Below, in pieces: positions 35,450 to 44,090 of a DNA stretch of 50,188 bases (positions are counted from its first letter, which is position 1; each line of letters starts with the position of its first letter). The position numbers and the translations under genes were made by a program. Origin of the DNA: an uncultured Lachnospiraceae bacterium (GTDB taxonomy: Bacteria; Bacillota; Clostridia; Lachnospirales; Lachnospiraceae); assembly GCA_950097145.1 (NCBI GenBank), contig CATNCF010000021.1, positions 1 to 50,188 on the forward strand, in the 5' to 3' direction. Below the pieces are notes generated by a model. The model was not told the origin of the DNA, ran no database searches, and saw only the letters and a program-made list of their open reading frames with translations.

Positions 35450-36415
35450 TTAGTCATACTTTTCAAAAAACGCCAAAAGTTTCTCCCGGTACATCTCAGG
35501 TTCCTCATATGGACTGCACAGATGCCTTGCCTCTGACACCACTACAAGCTCCTTAGGCGCCCGGCATAAGGAATAATTATAGATGGTATTTCCTGGATCT
35601 ACATAAGTATCTTTTGCCCCATGAAAAAATAAAACCGGCAGTTCATTGGTCTTCATAGCTTCTGCCGTATCTGCATGTTTCATACGAAAACCTGCAAAAA
35701 ATGCGCAGAATAAATCCAGACGGAACAGCAAAAGCCCAATCCAGTGCAGATGGAACCAATTTGCCGCCATATCCTGAATCTGCCCTTTCATAGAACGGAA
35801 CCCACAGTCAGAAATCAGCCCTCTTGTCTCCTTGGGCAGCTTGTGGCCGGAGGCCATGAGCACTGAAGCCGCCCCCATGGATTCCCCATAGAGATATATA
35901 GGCAGCCTGTCTTTATTCCGTTTGGAAATATAATATGCCCAACGCTGTACATCATACTGTTCCATAGCCCCAAACGTAATATATTCCCCTTCACTGGCGC
36001 CGCAGCATCTCTGGTCAAGAAAGAGCAGATTACATTGGTTCTCATGAAGGAACCTGGCTGTATAGGCAAAGTCACCGAATCCGCTTCCTTTATATCCATG
36101 GCTCAGCAGAACGAACCGTTTCGCATTCTCTGCTGGAAGATAGAATGCGTGCAATTTCAAGCCGTCCGCGCTTTTCAGATAACAGTCCTGAAGATTCTGC
36201 TGTGCACACCAGGCTTTGCCCTCCTCATATTCTTTCTCAAACTTATATCTTGGGTGGTTCACCGTGGTATGGGATAACGAAAACCATTTCTTTCTTGCCA
36301 ATTTTTTATGTTCCTTAAAACGAACCGTCATTTCAAAGAACGACCAGCCAAACGACAGGAACACAGCAAAGGCCCCGGCAGATGCACCGCAGATTTTGAT
36401 AATCTTATTTTTCAT
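35450..36415 (-). CDS. Alpha/beta hydrolase with N-terminal membrane anchor
   Basis: A 321-aa hydrolase. Residues ~5-30 form a hydrophobic segment after a basic start (MKNKIIKICGASAGAFAVFL), a signal anchor. The triad is visible: nucleophile Ser in 'LYGESMGAASVLMA', Asp in 'FFHGAKDTYVDP' and His in 'VSEARHLCSPY'; 'LLSHGYKGSG' gives the oxyanion loop. Probably an esterase or lipase-like enzyme. It is upstream of the condensation operon in the same direction, with a 323-bp gap and a hairpin between, so joint function is possible but unproven. Confidence 0.83.
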   Translation of the reverse strand: MKNKIIKICGASAGAFAVFLSFGWSFFEMTVRFKEHKKLARKKWFSLSHTTVNHPRYKFEKEYEEGKAWCAQQNLQDCYLKSADGLKLHAFYLPAENAKRFVLLSHGYKGSGFGDFAYTARFLHENQCNLLFLDQRCCGASEGEYITFGAMEQYDVQRWAYYISKRNKDRLPIYLYGESMGAASVLMASGHKLPKETRGLISDCGFRSMKGQIQDMAANWFHLHWIGLLLFRLDLFCAFFAGFRMKHADTAEAMKTNELPVLFFHGAKDTYVDPGNTIYNYSLCRAPKELVVVSEARHLCSPYEEPEMYREKLLAFFEKYD

Positions 36416-37035
36416 AATATTTTCATCGACCTCTTTTTTATAATTGTTCCTGTTTATTATAATATTCCTTGTTCAAAAATGCAAATCTGGGGGCTGTCGG
36501 TTAATAGACAGTCATGAACAGGGAGGCATGTGGCTCGGCGAGTCACATGCCTCCCTGTAATATTTCTCAAAGAAAACAGATATGATAAAAAAAAACAGAC
36601 TGGGCAATACTCAGATGTTTATCATCAATGGCATGGATAAAGTACGTGATATCATCGAAAAGAACCGGAAACGAAAACTTACAAAACACAAGATTAGTCC
36701 AGTAAATCCCGCCTTAAATTTTATGAAATAATTCCTTTATCCCGGCACAATGCCTCTATGTTTCTGTCATATGCCGCCTCTGCCTCTTTGGAAAAAAACA
36801 GCCTGGAACCTCTTTATCGTGATCCCTGTGATGCGCAACACATTCACACCATTTTCCATGACGCGGACAGTCGTATGTACATGGACATGGAGTCTGGTTC
36901 CTGCAGTTCGCCATAATCTTTTGTCTTCCTTCTTTTTGATAGTTCTACATTATATCAAATTTTTATCAGAATTGTTAGTTCTGAGACAATTAATATTTAT
37001 TTAGGAATAAATTCAACTGGTATTCCCGGAATTTG
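36416..37035. other. 620-bp gene-poor region with a long palindrome and fragmentary frames
   Basis: At 36518-36558 lies a 41-nt near-perfect palindrome (ACAGGGAGGCATGTG and its complement, then a mismatch, then CTCG/CGAG with a one-base tip). A 49-codon plus-strand frame (36582-36731, Lys-rich) and an overlapping 52-codon frame (36758-36905) follow. Neither has a good start or a known family; they may be remnants. I see no supportable gene. Confidence 0.5.
36518..36558. repeat. 41-nt near-perfect palindrome
   Basis: Arms of 15 bp (36518-36532 and 36544-36558) match perfectly, with a further 4-bp stem inside. No T-run follows on either strand, so it is not a standard terminator; a REP-like or cruciform element is possible. 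Confidence 0.6.
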
Positions 37036-38343
37036 TCAGATAGAGCCGCTCACTGGAAGATTCAGCAAAATTCTTGTGATAAACATCCCATTCTCCACAG
37101 TAAAATCTGTTTCTCCATCGTAACGGGAAGCCGCTTTGATAATGCTGAGTACGCCTGTCCCACCGCCTGTCTGCGATTTTGGGATCCCTTTTTGAAATGT
37201 GATATTATCAGTGCTGGTATTGCGGCACTCAATGATTATTTTACGTCCTTTTTGTGCAATATAAATGATAATTTCCTGTCGAGGACATTCTGAAGAGGCA
37301 CAGCCATGAATGGCATTTTCAAAAACATTTGCAAGGATTGCCACCCAGTCAACATCCCGAATCTTTAATCCCTCCGCCACTCTCACATCCATTTCAGTCT
37401 GAATCTTTAAATCCGCCGCCTTTTTCACATAAGCGGACAAAATGCTGTTCACTGCACGATTCCTGCAAATATCTTTGACTCTGCGGCTTTCTACATCCTC
37501 ACTGTACTGTTGCAGATAGTCAAGGAGTTCATCAATTTCTCCCTTTTGGACATATTCCTTAATCAGCAGCGTGTGGTGGCGCACATCATGGCGGATTCTG
37601 GCAGCCTCCTTTTCTGATTCGCGCATCAGATCCATCTGGCTGTGCAGAAGCTGTTCATTTACTTCCAGCAGTTCCTTTTCCGCCTGATAGTAATGGGCCT
37701 GCCCCAAATGAATATAAAGGTGGAGAATGGCATACTGCAGAGTTCCAGCCATAAATAAAATCATAAACGCCCGTACCATATTGAAAATGGAAAAACCCTG
37801 GAGATTGGGCCAATATGCTATAATTGCGCCAGTCATTACAGATATAAAAAGTGTTATCGCGCTGAACAAATCCATTTCCTGAATCAAGAAATCTACACCG
37901 CTGAGAAAACTTTTTCGAAATTTAGTCCATGTGAAAAACAAGATAATAAAAACACAGAACATCCGAACAAAAATATCTGTCCACATACTTCCGCCAAACC
38001 ACCAGCGCGCCACATCCACACCGCAAAAAGTGCAGACAGAAAACATGTAAAATGCCAGCGCCATTTTGTACAAAGACAGATACAGTACCTCGCTGCTCAT
38101 AAAACTGCAGAAAATTCCAATAACCGGAAGTGTTGTCAATGGCGCATATTTCACAAAACTGGCAGTTGAAAACATATACCAGCCACTATAAACAGACACC
38201 AATAACAAGCCAAATACTATGTAATATCCAACGGTCTTCTTCATCGAACATCTGGGACGATCCAGCATTAGAAAAAATGCCAGCATCAATCCTGTGCTGA
38301 TTGCATTGCGCAAAAAAGCAATTAAAAATGAACCTCCCAGCAT
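37036..38343 (-). CDS. AgrC-like sensor kinase (GHKL)
   Basis: A 435-aa kinase. About six membrane segments fill the first ~215 residues, then a coiled linker and the GHKL kinase: phospho-His in 'RIRHDVRHHTLLIKEYVQ', N box 'ANVFENAIHGC' and G box 'GGGTGVLSIIKAAS'. Kinases of this class pair with LytTR regulators and often sense peptides. The LytTR gene is just upstream on the same strand, but a strong terminator lies between them. No precursor peptide or AgrB-like gene is visible nearby. Confidence 0.87.
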   Translation of the reverse strand: MLGGSFLIAFLRNAISTGLMLAFFLMLDRPRCSMKKTVGYYIVFGLLLVSVYSGWYMFSTASFVKYAPLTTLPVIGIFCSFMSSEVLYLSLYKMALAFYMFSVCTFCGVDVARWWFGGSMWTDIFVRMFCVFIILFFTWTKFRKSFLSGVDFLIQEMDLFSAITLFISVMTGAIIAYWPNLQGFSIFNMVRAFMILFMAGTLQYAILHLYIHLGQAHYYQAEKELLEVNEQLLHSQMDLMRESEKEAARIRHDVRHHTLLIKEYVQKGEIDELLDYLQQYSEDVESRRVKDICRNRAVNSILSAYVKKAADLKIQTEMDVRVAEGLKIRDVDWVAILANVFENAIHGCASSECPRQEIIIYIAQKGRKIIIECRNTSTDNITFQKGIPKSQTGGGTGVLSIIKAASRYDGETDFTVENGMFITRILLNLPVSGSI

Positions 38344-38440
38344 AACGCAAACCCTCCTTAAAGATGGATCTTTTCGATCACTATATCATCTGAAATATAG
38401 GATTTCTATAAGGTGGGATATTTCATGATTTTTTGGGGAC

Positions 38441-38471
38441 AAAAAAGATCCTCACTCGAAGGATCTTTTTT
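38441..38471. terminator. Bidirectional terminator between LytTR and kinase genes
   Basis: AAAAAAGATCCT (38441-38452) pairs perfectly with AGGATCTTTTTT (38460-38471), with a 7-nt loop and U-runs on both sides. It falls 6 bp after the LytTR stop. Confidence 0.9.
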
Positions 38472-38476
38472 AAGGA

Positions 38477-39232
38477 TTATCTGGACGTTCCAGCCTTATC
38501 TCTGTAATCAAAATAATAAGAAAAATAAACTTTTTTAAACTCTGCCGCTTTATTCCGCGGTATGTAAATCATATTTCCGTCATCCATGAGAATCTCTTCC
38601 CGTTCCATAGAAATAATATGATGCATATTCAGAATATAAGAACGGCCGCACCTTCCGAACTGCGGAAAGCGTTCCAGCACTTCCCAAAGTTTCCCCGCTG
38701 TCATTCGGACTCTGTATTCTCCTGCTGTCAGATACAAGATCTGATAATTCTTCTGGGATTCACAGTACACAATATCGTTGGACTGTATTTGCCGGACGCC
38801 TCCTGGAACTTTAAGAACCACATAACTCTCCTGGATTTTCTCAAGCTGCCCCACCGCAGAATCCATGGCATGAAAAAAACGCTTCTTATCCAAAGGCTTC
38901 ACAAGATACTGGATGGCATCCACGCCATACGCCTTCAATGCGTGTTCTGTTGATGTAGTCAGAAAAACAATCGGCATACCTAACCCCTGTTCCCTTATTC
39001 TTTCAGCCGCCTCGATTCCCGTTTTTCCAGACAAATAAATATCCAAAAGCAGCAGATCCGGTACAAATTGTTCCTGGCTGAGCTGCTTTAGCAGCTCTTC
39101 CGCACTGAAAAACCGTTCAATTTCATATTCAAATGTCTGCTTCACATCCTGATATCCTGCCAAATAATCCTCAATCTGATCAAGCACCTTTTCTTCATCA
39201 TCACATAATGCTATATGGTACAATTTCTCCAC
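38477..39232 (-). CDS. LytTR-family response regulator
   Basis: A 251-aa regulator. The receiver has the acidic pair in 'IALCDDEEKV', the phospho-Asp in 'LLLLDIYLSGKTGIEAAERI' and the switch Lys in 'YLVKPLDKKRFF'. The C-terminal LytTR domain has 'IVYCESQKNYQILYL' and 'FGRCGRSYILNMHHI'. LytTR proteins bind pairs of short direct repeats. It is the natural partner of the adjacent AgrC-like kinase. Targets may include the neighbouring ABC genes, but those have their own divergent two-component pair. Confidence 0.9.
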   Translation of the reverse strand: MEKLYHIALCDDEEKVLDQIEDYLAGYQDVKQTFEYEIERFFSAEELLKQLSQEQFVPDLLLLDIYLSGKTGIEAAERIREQGLGMPIVFLTTSTEHALKAYGVDAIQYLVKPLDKKRFFHAMDSAVGQLEKIQESYVVLKVPGGVRQIQSNDIVYCESQKNYQILYLTAGEYRVRMTAGKLWEVLERFPQFGRCGRSYILNMHHIISMEREEILMDDGNMIYIPRNKAAEFKKVYFSYYFDYRDKAGTSR

Positions 39233-39376
39233 ATCCTCCAGTTTGTTTTGACGTATCTCTTATCTGCTTGTTCCGACATCTTTACGTCCCAATTCACATT
39301 ATAAATACTTATATGTAAAAAATCAACTGTTTCCAAACTCGTGATGTTGAAAAACAAGGGAGAAGATCTGCCCTCT

Positions 39377-40528
39377 CTAAACCGTCCGCAGCTTCATCCG
39401 GTTCACTAAAAGCCCAGCGGCAAAAAACGCCAGTGCAAAGACCAGAACCACCAGATAGAGCTGATAGATACTTCCGGCTTGTGCAAAACTCTCCACCTTC
39501 TGGATCTCCCGGTTCGCAATTACATACCAGTAAGAAGGAATAAATTTTGCCGCCTTTTGCACACCTTCGCTCATCAGCTCAAGACTCACAAACACACCTC
39601 CCAAAAAACTGAAAGATAAGCTGAATATATTGCTCAAAACATTTAATTCCGGCATACTTCGGACAAACTGTACACAAAACCAGGCAATGCTGGCAGCACA
39701 TATACTGAATACAAGTGCGTTTACTGCGCTTAACAGGCCCTGAATAGAACACATATAGGTCCGGTACAAGCAAAATGCCATGGCCATAAAAAACGCAAAA
39801 ACTGCCAGAGTAAACAGAATACATCCCAGAATAATCTGTACATTCTGCTGTAAAAAGGACATTGCGGAGCATTTATTTCTGGCCGACAAATCTTTATCAC
39901 GAAATGTCTTCATAACTGCTCCAAGCCCCAGAATCATAATTACCAGAAATACATAGGGCACATACTGGAAAAAATAAAAACCGCTGGACAAAGGCTGGCT
40001 GTCATTTTCTTCCAGAAAATTCACTTCCGCTTCCCGTTTCATATCCGCTGCGGATAATTCCACTGCTCTGGAAGCATTTATGCCTGCCGCAAGATACATT
40101 TCCACCGTGTCCAGATACTGCCGGATTTCATTTTCAATCAGAGAAGCCGTGCTGCTGCCTGGAACTGCCGTGCCCTCTAAAAGTTCCTCTCCAGTCCCTG
40201 CTGCAAACTGTTCCGTAAAATCTTGTGGTATTACCAGAACATAGTCAATTTCCTGGTAATACATAGCGTCTTTCAGGGCCTCTGTGCCTGCTGGAATTTT
40301 CTTAATCTGGTTGTTCCCTTTCAGATAGGACACCAGTCCTTTCCCAAGTTCTCCCTGATCTTCGTTTTCCACTGCAACTTTTAAAGACACTTTATCAAAT
40401 TCCATCACTTTACTTTCCTGAATGGAACGGCTCATGGCAATTGCAATGAACAGATAAATGATGACATAAATTAAAAATTGTGATTTATGTTTATTCGTTA
40501 CTTTACAAAACACTTTAAATACTTGCAT
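39377..40528 (-). CDS. ABC-2 type permease (second)
   Basis: A 383-aa permease. One N-terminal membrane segment ('FLIYVIIYLFIAIAMS') is followed by a large outer domain (about 40-180) and five C-terminal membrane segments, the usual ABC-2 design. It overlaps the first permease by 14 bp, so the two are translationally coupled and probably form a heterodimer. The set matches LnrN of the linearmycin exporter in layout. Confidence 0.87.
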   Translation of the reverse strand: MQVFKVFCKVTNKHKSQFLIYVIIYLFIAIAMSRSIQESKVMEFDKVSLKVAVENEDQGELGKGLVSYLKGNNQIKKIPAGTEALKDAMYYQEIDYVLVIPQDFTEQFAAGTGEELLEGTAVPGSSTASLIENEIRQYLDTVEMYLAAGINASRAVELSAADMKREAEVNFLEENDSQPLSSGFYFFQYVPYVFLVIMILGLGAVMKTFRDKDLSARNKCSAMSFLQQNVQIILGCILFTLAVFAFFMAMAFCLYRTYMCSIQGLLSAVNALVFSICAASIAWFCVQFVRSMPELNVLSNIFSLSFSFLGGVFVSLELMSEGVQKAAKFIPSYWYVIANREIQKVESFAQAGSIYQLYLVVLVFALAFFAAGLLVNRMKLRTV

Positions 40529-41666
40529 AGCGTTCCCTCCTTACCAATGCAAACGCACCTGCCCCCAAAACTGCCACAATCACTAATAAACTCACCATAC
40601 ACTGTGTATACTTCTCATACCCTTCATAAATATCCAGGCTGTACAGCGCCTTGACAATCAGAGACGCAGGATTGATCCGGTTGACAATCGGCGCATTGTT
40701 TTCAAGAAAACGGTACATATTTCCCATCATCAATCCGCTCAGAAAGCTGGAAAACAACATACAGGAAACACAGATCCCTTCTTTCACACTTTCTTTATAA
40801 GTTCCAACTGCCCCGATAAAAAATCCAAGAAAAATCCCCACCAAGCTTCCCACCAAAGTGGTGAGCAGTATAAATCCAAATTTATTTCCCAAAGGGATTT
40901 TCAGCGCAAACATAAGATAGCAGACTGCGAACACAGTACACAAAAACTGTATGGTAATTTTTGCCGCCAAATCCGGCATCATCATTCCGTAACGGCTGGT
41001 CCCCGACACCACTCTCCTGGCTGCGAGATCCGACAAGTTTGCCTTAAATCCCACTGCTATCTGCAGGCCCATGGAGACTCCCATTAGACAGTTCATTGCT
41101 ATCAACGCATAGAAATAATCTGTCATGGCGCTCTTAGGCGTCTCTGAGATTGTCCCCTCTTTCAAATACTGCCTTTGCCTCCCGAGCACTTCTGCAGCGG
41201 CCTTAAGCCCTGACGGATTCTCCCTGCCAATCTGTCCCATGGTGTGAAATACCCGCTGATACTGCTCTAGTATGGAACTTAAAATACTCTGGCTCATCCC
41301 CTGTTTTGTCACTGTAAGTGTGACTTTTTCTCCCTCCTCTATATCAGAAGCCCTGTTATAATAAATTCCTTCCACTTTTTCTTCTTTTAGAAGTTCTTCT
41401 GCTTTGCCGGAGTCTGTCTCGAGCACCTCCACCAGTTCACTGTCCTCTTCCAGAGATTTCAGCGTTTCTGCAAATGTCTGACTAGCCCCCTCTTCTGCCA
41501 CATACGCTGCTGGAATCTGATGGAATATCACCTCTTCTTCCATAAATCCTCCAAATGCCGCTCGAAACAGCGTACCCAGAATCACAGGGAAAATCAGGCT
41601 CCAGAACATAATCAACTTCTGACGTACGGTCTGTCTGATACTGTAAAAATATAATCTGAAAAACAT
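40515..41666 (-). CDS. ABC-2 type permease (first)
   Basis: A 383-aa permease of the same design as its partner: an N-terminal segment ('KLIMFWSLIFPVILGTLF'), an extracytoplasmic domain with acidic stretches, then five membrane segments ending with 'VSLLVIVAVLGAGAFALV'. It begins 12 bp after the ATPase stop and overlaps the second permease by 14 bp. The likely substrate is an amphipathic or antibiotic-like compound; it cannot be read from sequence. Confidence 0.87.
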   Translation of the reverse strand: MFFRLYFYSIRQTVRQKLIMFWSLIFPVILGTLFRAAFGGFMEEEVIFHQIPAAYVAEEGASQTFAETLKSLEEDSELVEVLETDSGKAEELLKEEKVEGIYYNRASDIEEGEKVTLTVTKQGMSQSILSSILEQYQRVFHTMGQIGRENPSGLKAAAEVLGRQRQYLKEGTISETPKSAMTDYFYALIAMNCLMGVSMGLQIAVGFKANLSDLAARRVVSGTSRYGMMMPDLAAKITIQFLCTVFAVCYLMFALKIPLGNKFGFILLTTLVGSLVGIFLGFFIGAVGTYKESVKEGICVSCMLFSSFLSGLMMGNMYRFLENNAPIVNRINPASLIVKALYSLDIYEGYEKYTQCMVSLLVIVAVLGAGAFALVRRERYASI

Positions 41667-41678
41667 ATCCTTTCCCTC

Positions 41679-42629
41679 CTATTCTGCTGAATCACGCAGT
41701 TCCTTCCCTGTGATTTCCAAAAATACATCATTTAATGTGGGAAGTTCCGCATATACCCTGCCAAAACTGATATCCTGCGTCGTCATATAATCCAGAATAT
41801 GTACCAGATTATGCTTACCGCCGCTGCATCGGATTTCCAGCATCCCATCCCGGTAATCTACCTGATATACATGACGCAGCCTGCGGATTTCCTCTAACTG
41901 TTCCGGTTTCAGTTCCCAGACTTCCAGATGAATTTTCTCCCCAGTCTTAATCATTGCCTTCAATTCCTCTTTTGTGCCAATGGCTACGCATCTGCCCTTA
42001 TCTAAAATTGCAATACGGGTGCATATCTGCTCCACCTCTTCCATATAGTGAGAGGTATAAATAATAGTGGCCCCTTCCCTGTTCAATTTCTGAATTCCTT
42101 CTAAAATCCGGTTCCGGCTCTGGGGATCTACTGCAACCGTAGGTTCATCCAATATGATAAGCTTTGGTTTATGGGCAATCCCACAGGCAATATTCAGCCT
42201 CCGCAGCAGTCCTCCCGACAATTTTTTTGGATAAAATTTTCTAAAATTTTCCAGGCCCGAAAATGTAATCGCTTCCTCCACATACTGCTTCCGTTTCTCT
42301 TTCTCTTTTATATAAAGCCCGCAGAAATAGTCAATATTTTCCTGTACCGTCAGCTCCTCAAACACCGCTACATTCTGAAGCACCACGCCGATTTGACGTT
42401 TACTGTCATAACTGTCCGGCTGCATTTCTGTTCCAAACACCTTTACACTGCCTTTATCAAACTGCAGCAGTGAAAGTATACAACTGATGGCTGTAGTTTT
42501 CCCCGAACCGTTGGGACCCAGCAGTCCGAACACCTCCCCCTCCTTTACTGCAAGATTCAGATGGTCCAAGGCCACCAGCTCCTTATACCGCTTCACCAAA
42601 TTTTCTATTTCAATCACATATTCTGCCAT
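41679..42629 (-). CDS. ABC transporter ATPase (ABC-2 drug-exporter type)
   Basis: A 316-aa ATPase. Walker A is 'GLLGPNGSGKTTAISCI', the signature is 'LSGGLLRRLNIACG', Walker B is 'PKLIILDEPTVAVDPQ' and the H-loop is 'TSHYMEE'. A C-terminal extension of ~90 residues (DUF4162-like) follows, common in antibiotic exporters. First gene of the three-gene ABC operon, divergent from the NarL-type two-component genes. The order matches LnrL-LnrM-LnrN. Confidence 0.9.
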   Translation of the reverse strand: MAEYVIEIENLVKRYKELVALDHLNLAVKEGEVFGLLGPNGSGKTTAISCILSLLQFDKGSVKVFGTEMQPDSYDSKRQIGVVLQNVAVFEELTVQENIDYFCGLYIKEKEKRKQYVEEAITFSGLENFRKFYPKKLSGGLLRRLNIACGIAHKPKLIILDEPTVAVDPQSRNRILEGIQKLNREGATIIYTSHYMEEVEQICTRIAILDKGRCVAIGTKEELKAMIKTGEKIHLEVWELKPEQLEEIRRLRHVYQVDYRDGMLEIRCSGGKHNLVHILDYMTTQDISFGRVYAELPTLNDVFLEITGKELRDSAE

Positions 42630-42661
42630 TCGTTCTGTTCCTTTCTATCATTGATACTGAT

Positions 42662-42726
42662 ATTTTAGCAGACCTCCGTTATCAAAAACAGTGTAAGCTG
42701 TCATACCTTCCCATGACAAATGTCAT
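42662..42726 (-). promoter_or_regulatory. ABC operon promoter region with repeated TGTCAT motifs
   Basis: On the minus strand an extended -10 TGCTAAAAT (TAAAAT at 42662-42667) has no good -35, as expected for an activator-dependent promoter. Upstream lie ATGACA-AA-TGTCAT (42713-42726) and another TGTCAT (42699-42704), candidate sites for the divergent LuxR-type regulator. The half-site resembles that of the palindrome before vanG. Confidence 0.5.
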
Positions 42727-42815
42727 CTTATTCTACAGAATAAAAAAAACGGCGCAAAGCATTTCCCATAAATTCCACATGCCCTGCACCATTACACTTC
42801 ATAATAGACGCCGCC

Positions 42816-42844
42816 TTGCCATAGTTAGAAAAAAATGATAAAAT
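42816..42844 (+). promoter_or_regulatory. Promoter of the NarL-type two-component operon
   Basis: -35 TTGCCA (42816-42821), a 17-bp spacer, and -10 TAAAAT (42839-42844), 45 bp before the kinase ATG. Confidence 0.7.
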
Positions 42845-42889
42845 TATGGACAATTCAACAAGTTTATTTTATAAAGAAAGGAAGGGACC

Positions 42890-44074
42890 ATGACTATCCT
42901 GGCAGATAAAACGATTCTCATTATTGGCTGCAGCCTGCTGATGCTCTCCCCTCCAGGGGAACCTGGTCTGCTGCAGATATTAAGCTTTCTAACTTGCATT
43001 ATCTTCACCTGTTTCATGAGCTGCTGCAACCCGGAATTTACTGGGATCTCACAGCTTCCCGCCAGTTCGGGCAAAGCCTGCTGCGGACTTTGTTCCCTGT
43101 TGGCATTGCTCACCTTTTTTCTGGAACCGTTAGAATATTATCTGCCATTTCTGGTATACGAAATGACATCATTATTTGTAAAAATGCCGTCAAAAATCTA
43201 TCCTGTTTTAAAAACTGCCGGTTCAGATACAGAAAATATTTATCCATCCTGTAAAATGTATTTTCTGTCTGCCCTCTTCCTGTCTGCAGCGCTCCTGGTA
43301 CAAATATGCCAAAATTCCAATTCCGCGCTGCTGTTTTTGCTCTGCGGTCTTGGATTTTTCTTGTCAAAAAAAAGCAAAGATTTGCTGCAGTTATCACGCT
43401 CCCTTCATCTGCTGCGGGACACTTCCATGGAAAACCAGATTCTGCTAAAACAGAAAAACCAGAATTTAATTCGCCAGCAGGATTATGAAATTCATGTGGC
43501 AACACTTAAGGAGCGCAACCGTATTGCCCGGGAAATACACGACAATGTGGGGCATATGCTGTCCCGTTCTCTCTTACAGGCTGGCGCGCTGATGGCTGTG
43601 AACCATCAGGAACAGTTAAAGGAACCTCTTAACGCTCTGAAACTTACACTGAACTCCGCCATGGACGCTATCCGTGAAAGTGTCCATGACCTGCACGACG
43701 ATTCCATTGACTTAGAAAATGCCATAGAAGAACTTTTTTCTGATTTCTCCAGGTATCAGATACAGTTGGATTATGATATGGGTTCTGCTGTGCCTCCCTC
43801 TATTAAATACTGCTTTCTCTCCATTGTGAAAGAATCCCTTTCCAACATTTCAAGACACAGCAATGCCACAGCCATTTCCATTACCCTGCGGGAACATCCG
43901 CTGCTGTACCAGCTTGTAGTTTCGGACAATGGAACATTAGAAGAAGTCTTTGAGCCCGGAATGGGAATCTCAAATATGCAAAAAAGAATTGAACAGTTCA
44001 ATGGGAATTTTTCTGTATCCACAAATCATGGATTTCGGATTTTCGCGTCTGTACCAATTCACGATAAGAATTAG
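42890..44074 (+). CDS. NarL-class sensor histidine kinase (HisKA_3)
   Basis: A 394-aa kinase. The first ~160 residues contain about five membrane segments and little outer loop. The HisKA_3 motif is 'KERNRIAREIHDNVGHMLSR' (phospho-His near 217), the N-box region is 'KESLSNISRHSNA', and the G box is 'GMGISNMQKRIEQFNG'. It has GGAAGG just before the ATG. Few external residues suggest the signal is sensed within the membrane, as in LnrJ. The response-regulator gene follows at once. Confidence 0.88.
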   Translation: MTILADKTILIIGCSLLMLSPPGEPGLLQILSFLTCIIFTCFMSCCNPEFTGISQLPASSGKACCGLCSLLALLTFFLEPLEYYLPFLVYEMTSLFVKMPSKIYPVLKTAGSDTENIYPSCKMYFLSALFLSAALLVQICQNSNSALLFLLCGLGFFLSKKSKDLLQLSRSLHLLRDTSMENQILLKQKNQNLIRQQDYEIHVATLKERNRIAREIHDNVGHMLSRSLLQAGALMAVNHQEQLKEPLNALKLTLNSAMDAIRESVHDLHDDSIDLENAIEELFSDFSRYQIQLDYDMGSAVPPSIKYCFLSIVKESLSNISRHSNATAISITLREHPLLYQLVVSDNGTLEEVFEPGMGISNMQKRIEQFNGNFSVSTNHGFRIFASVPIHDKN

Positions 44075-44090
44075 AAAAAGGAGAAATAGA

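Noticed and set aside
36518..36558. Palindrome as terminator of the alpha/beta hydrolase or kinase
   Set aside because: It is not downstream of either gene in the right direction and has no T-run.
36582..36731. 49-codon plus-strand gene
   Set aside because: No ribosome binding site of quality and no recognised similarity; kept only as a possible remnant.
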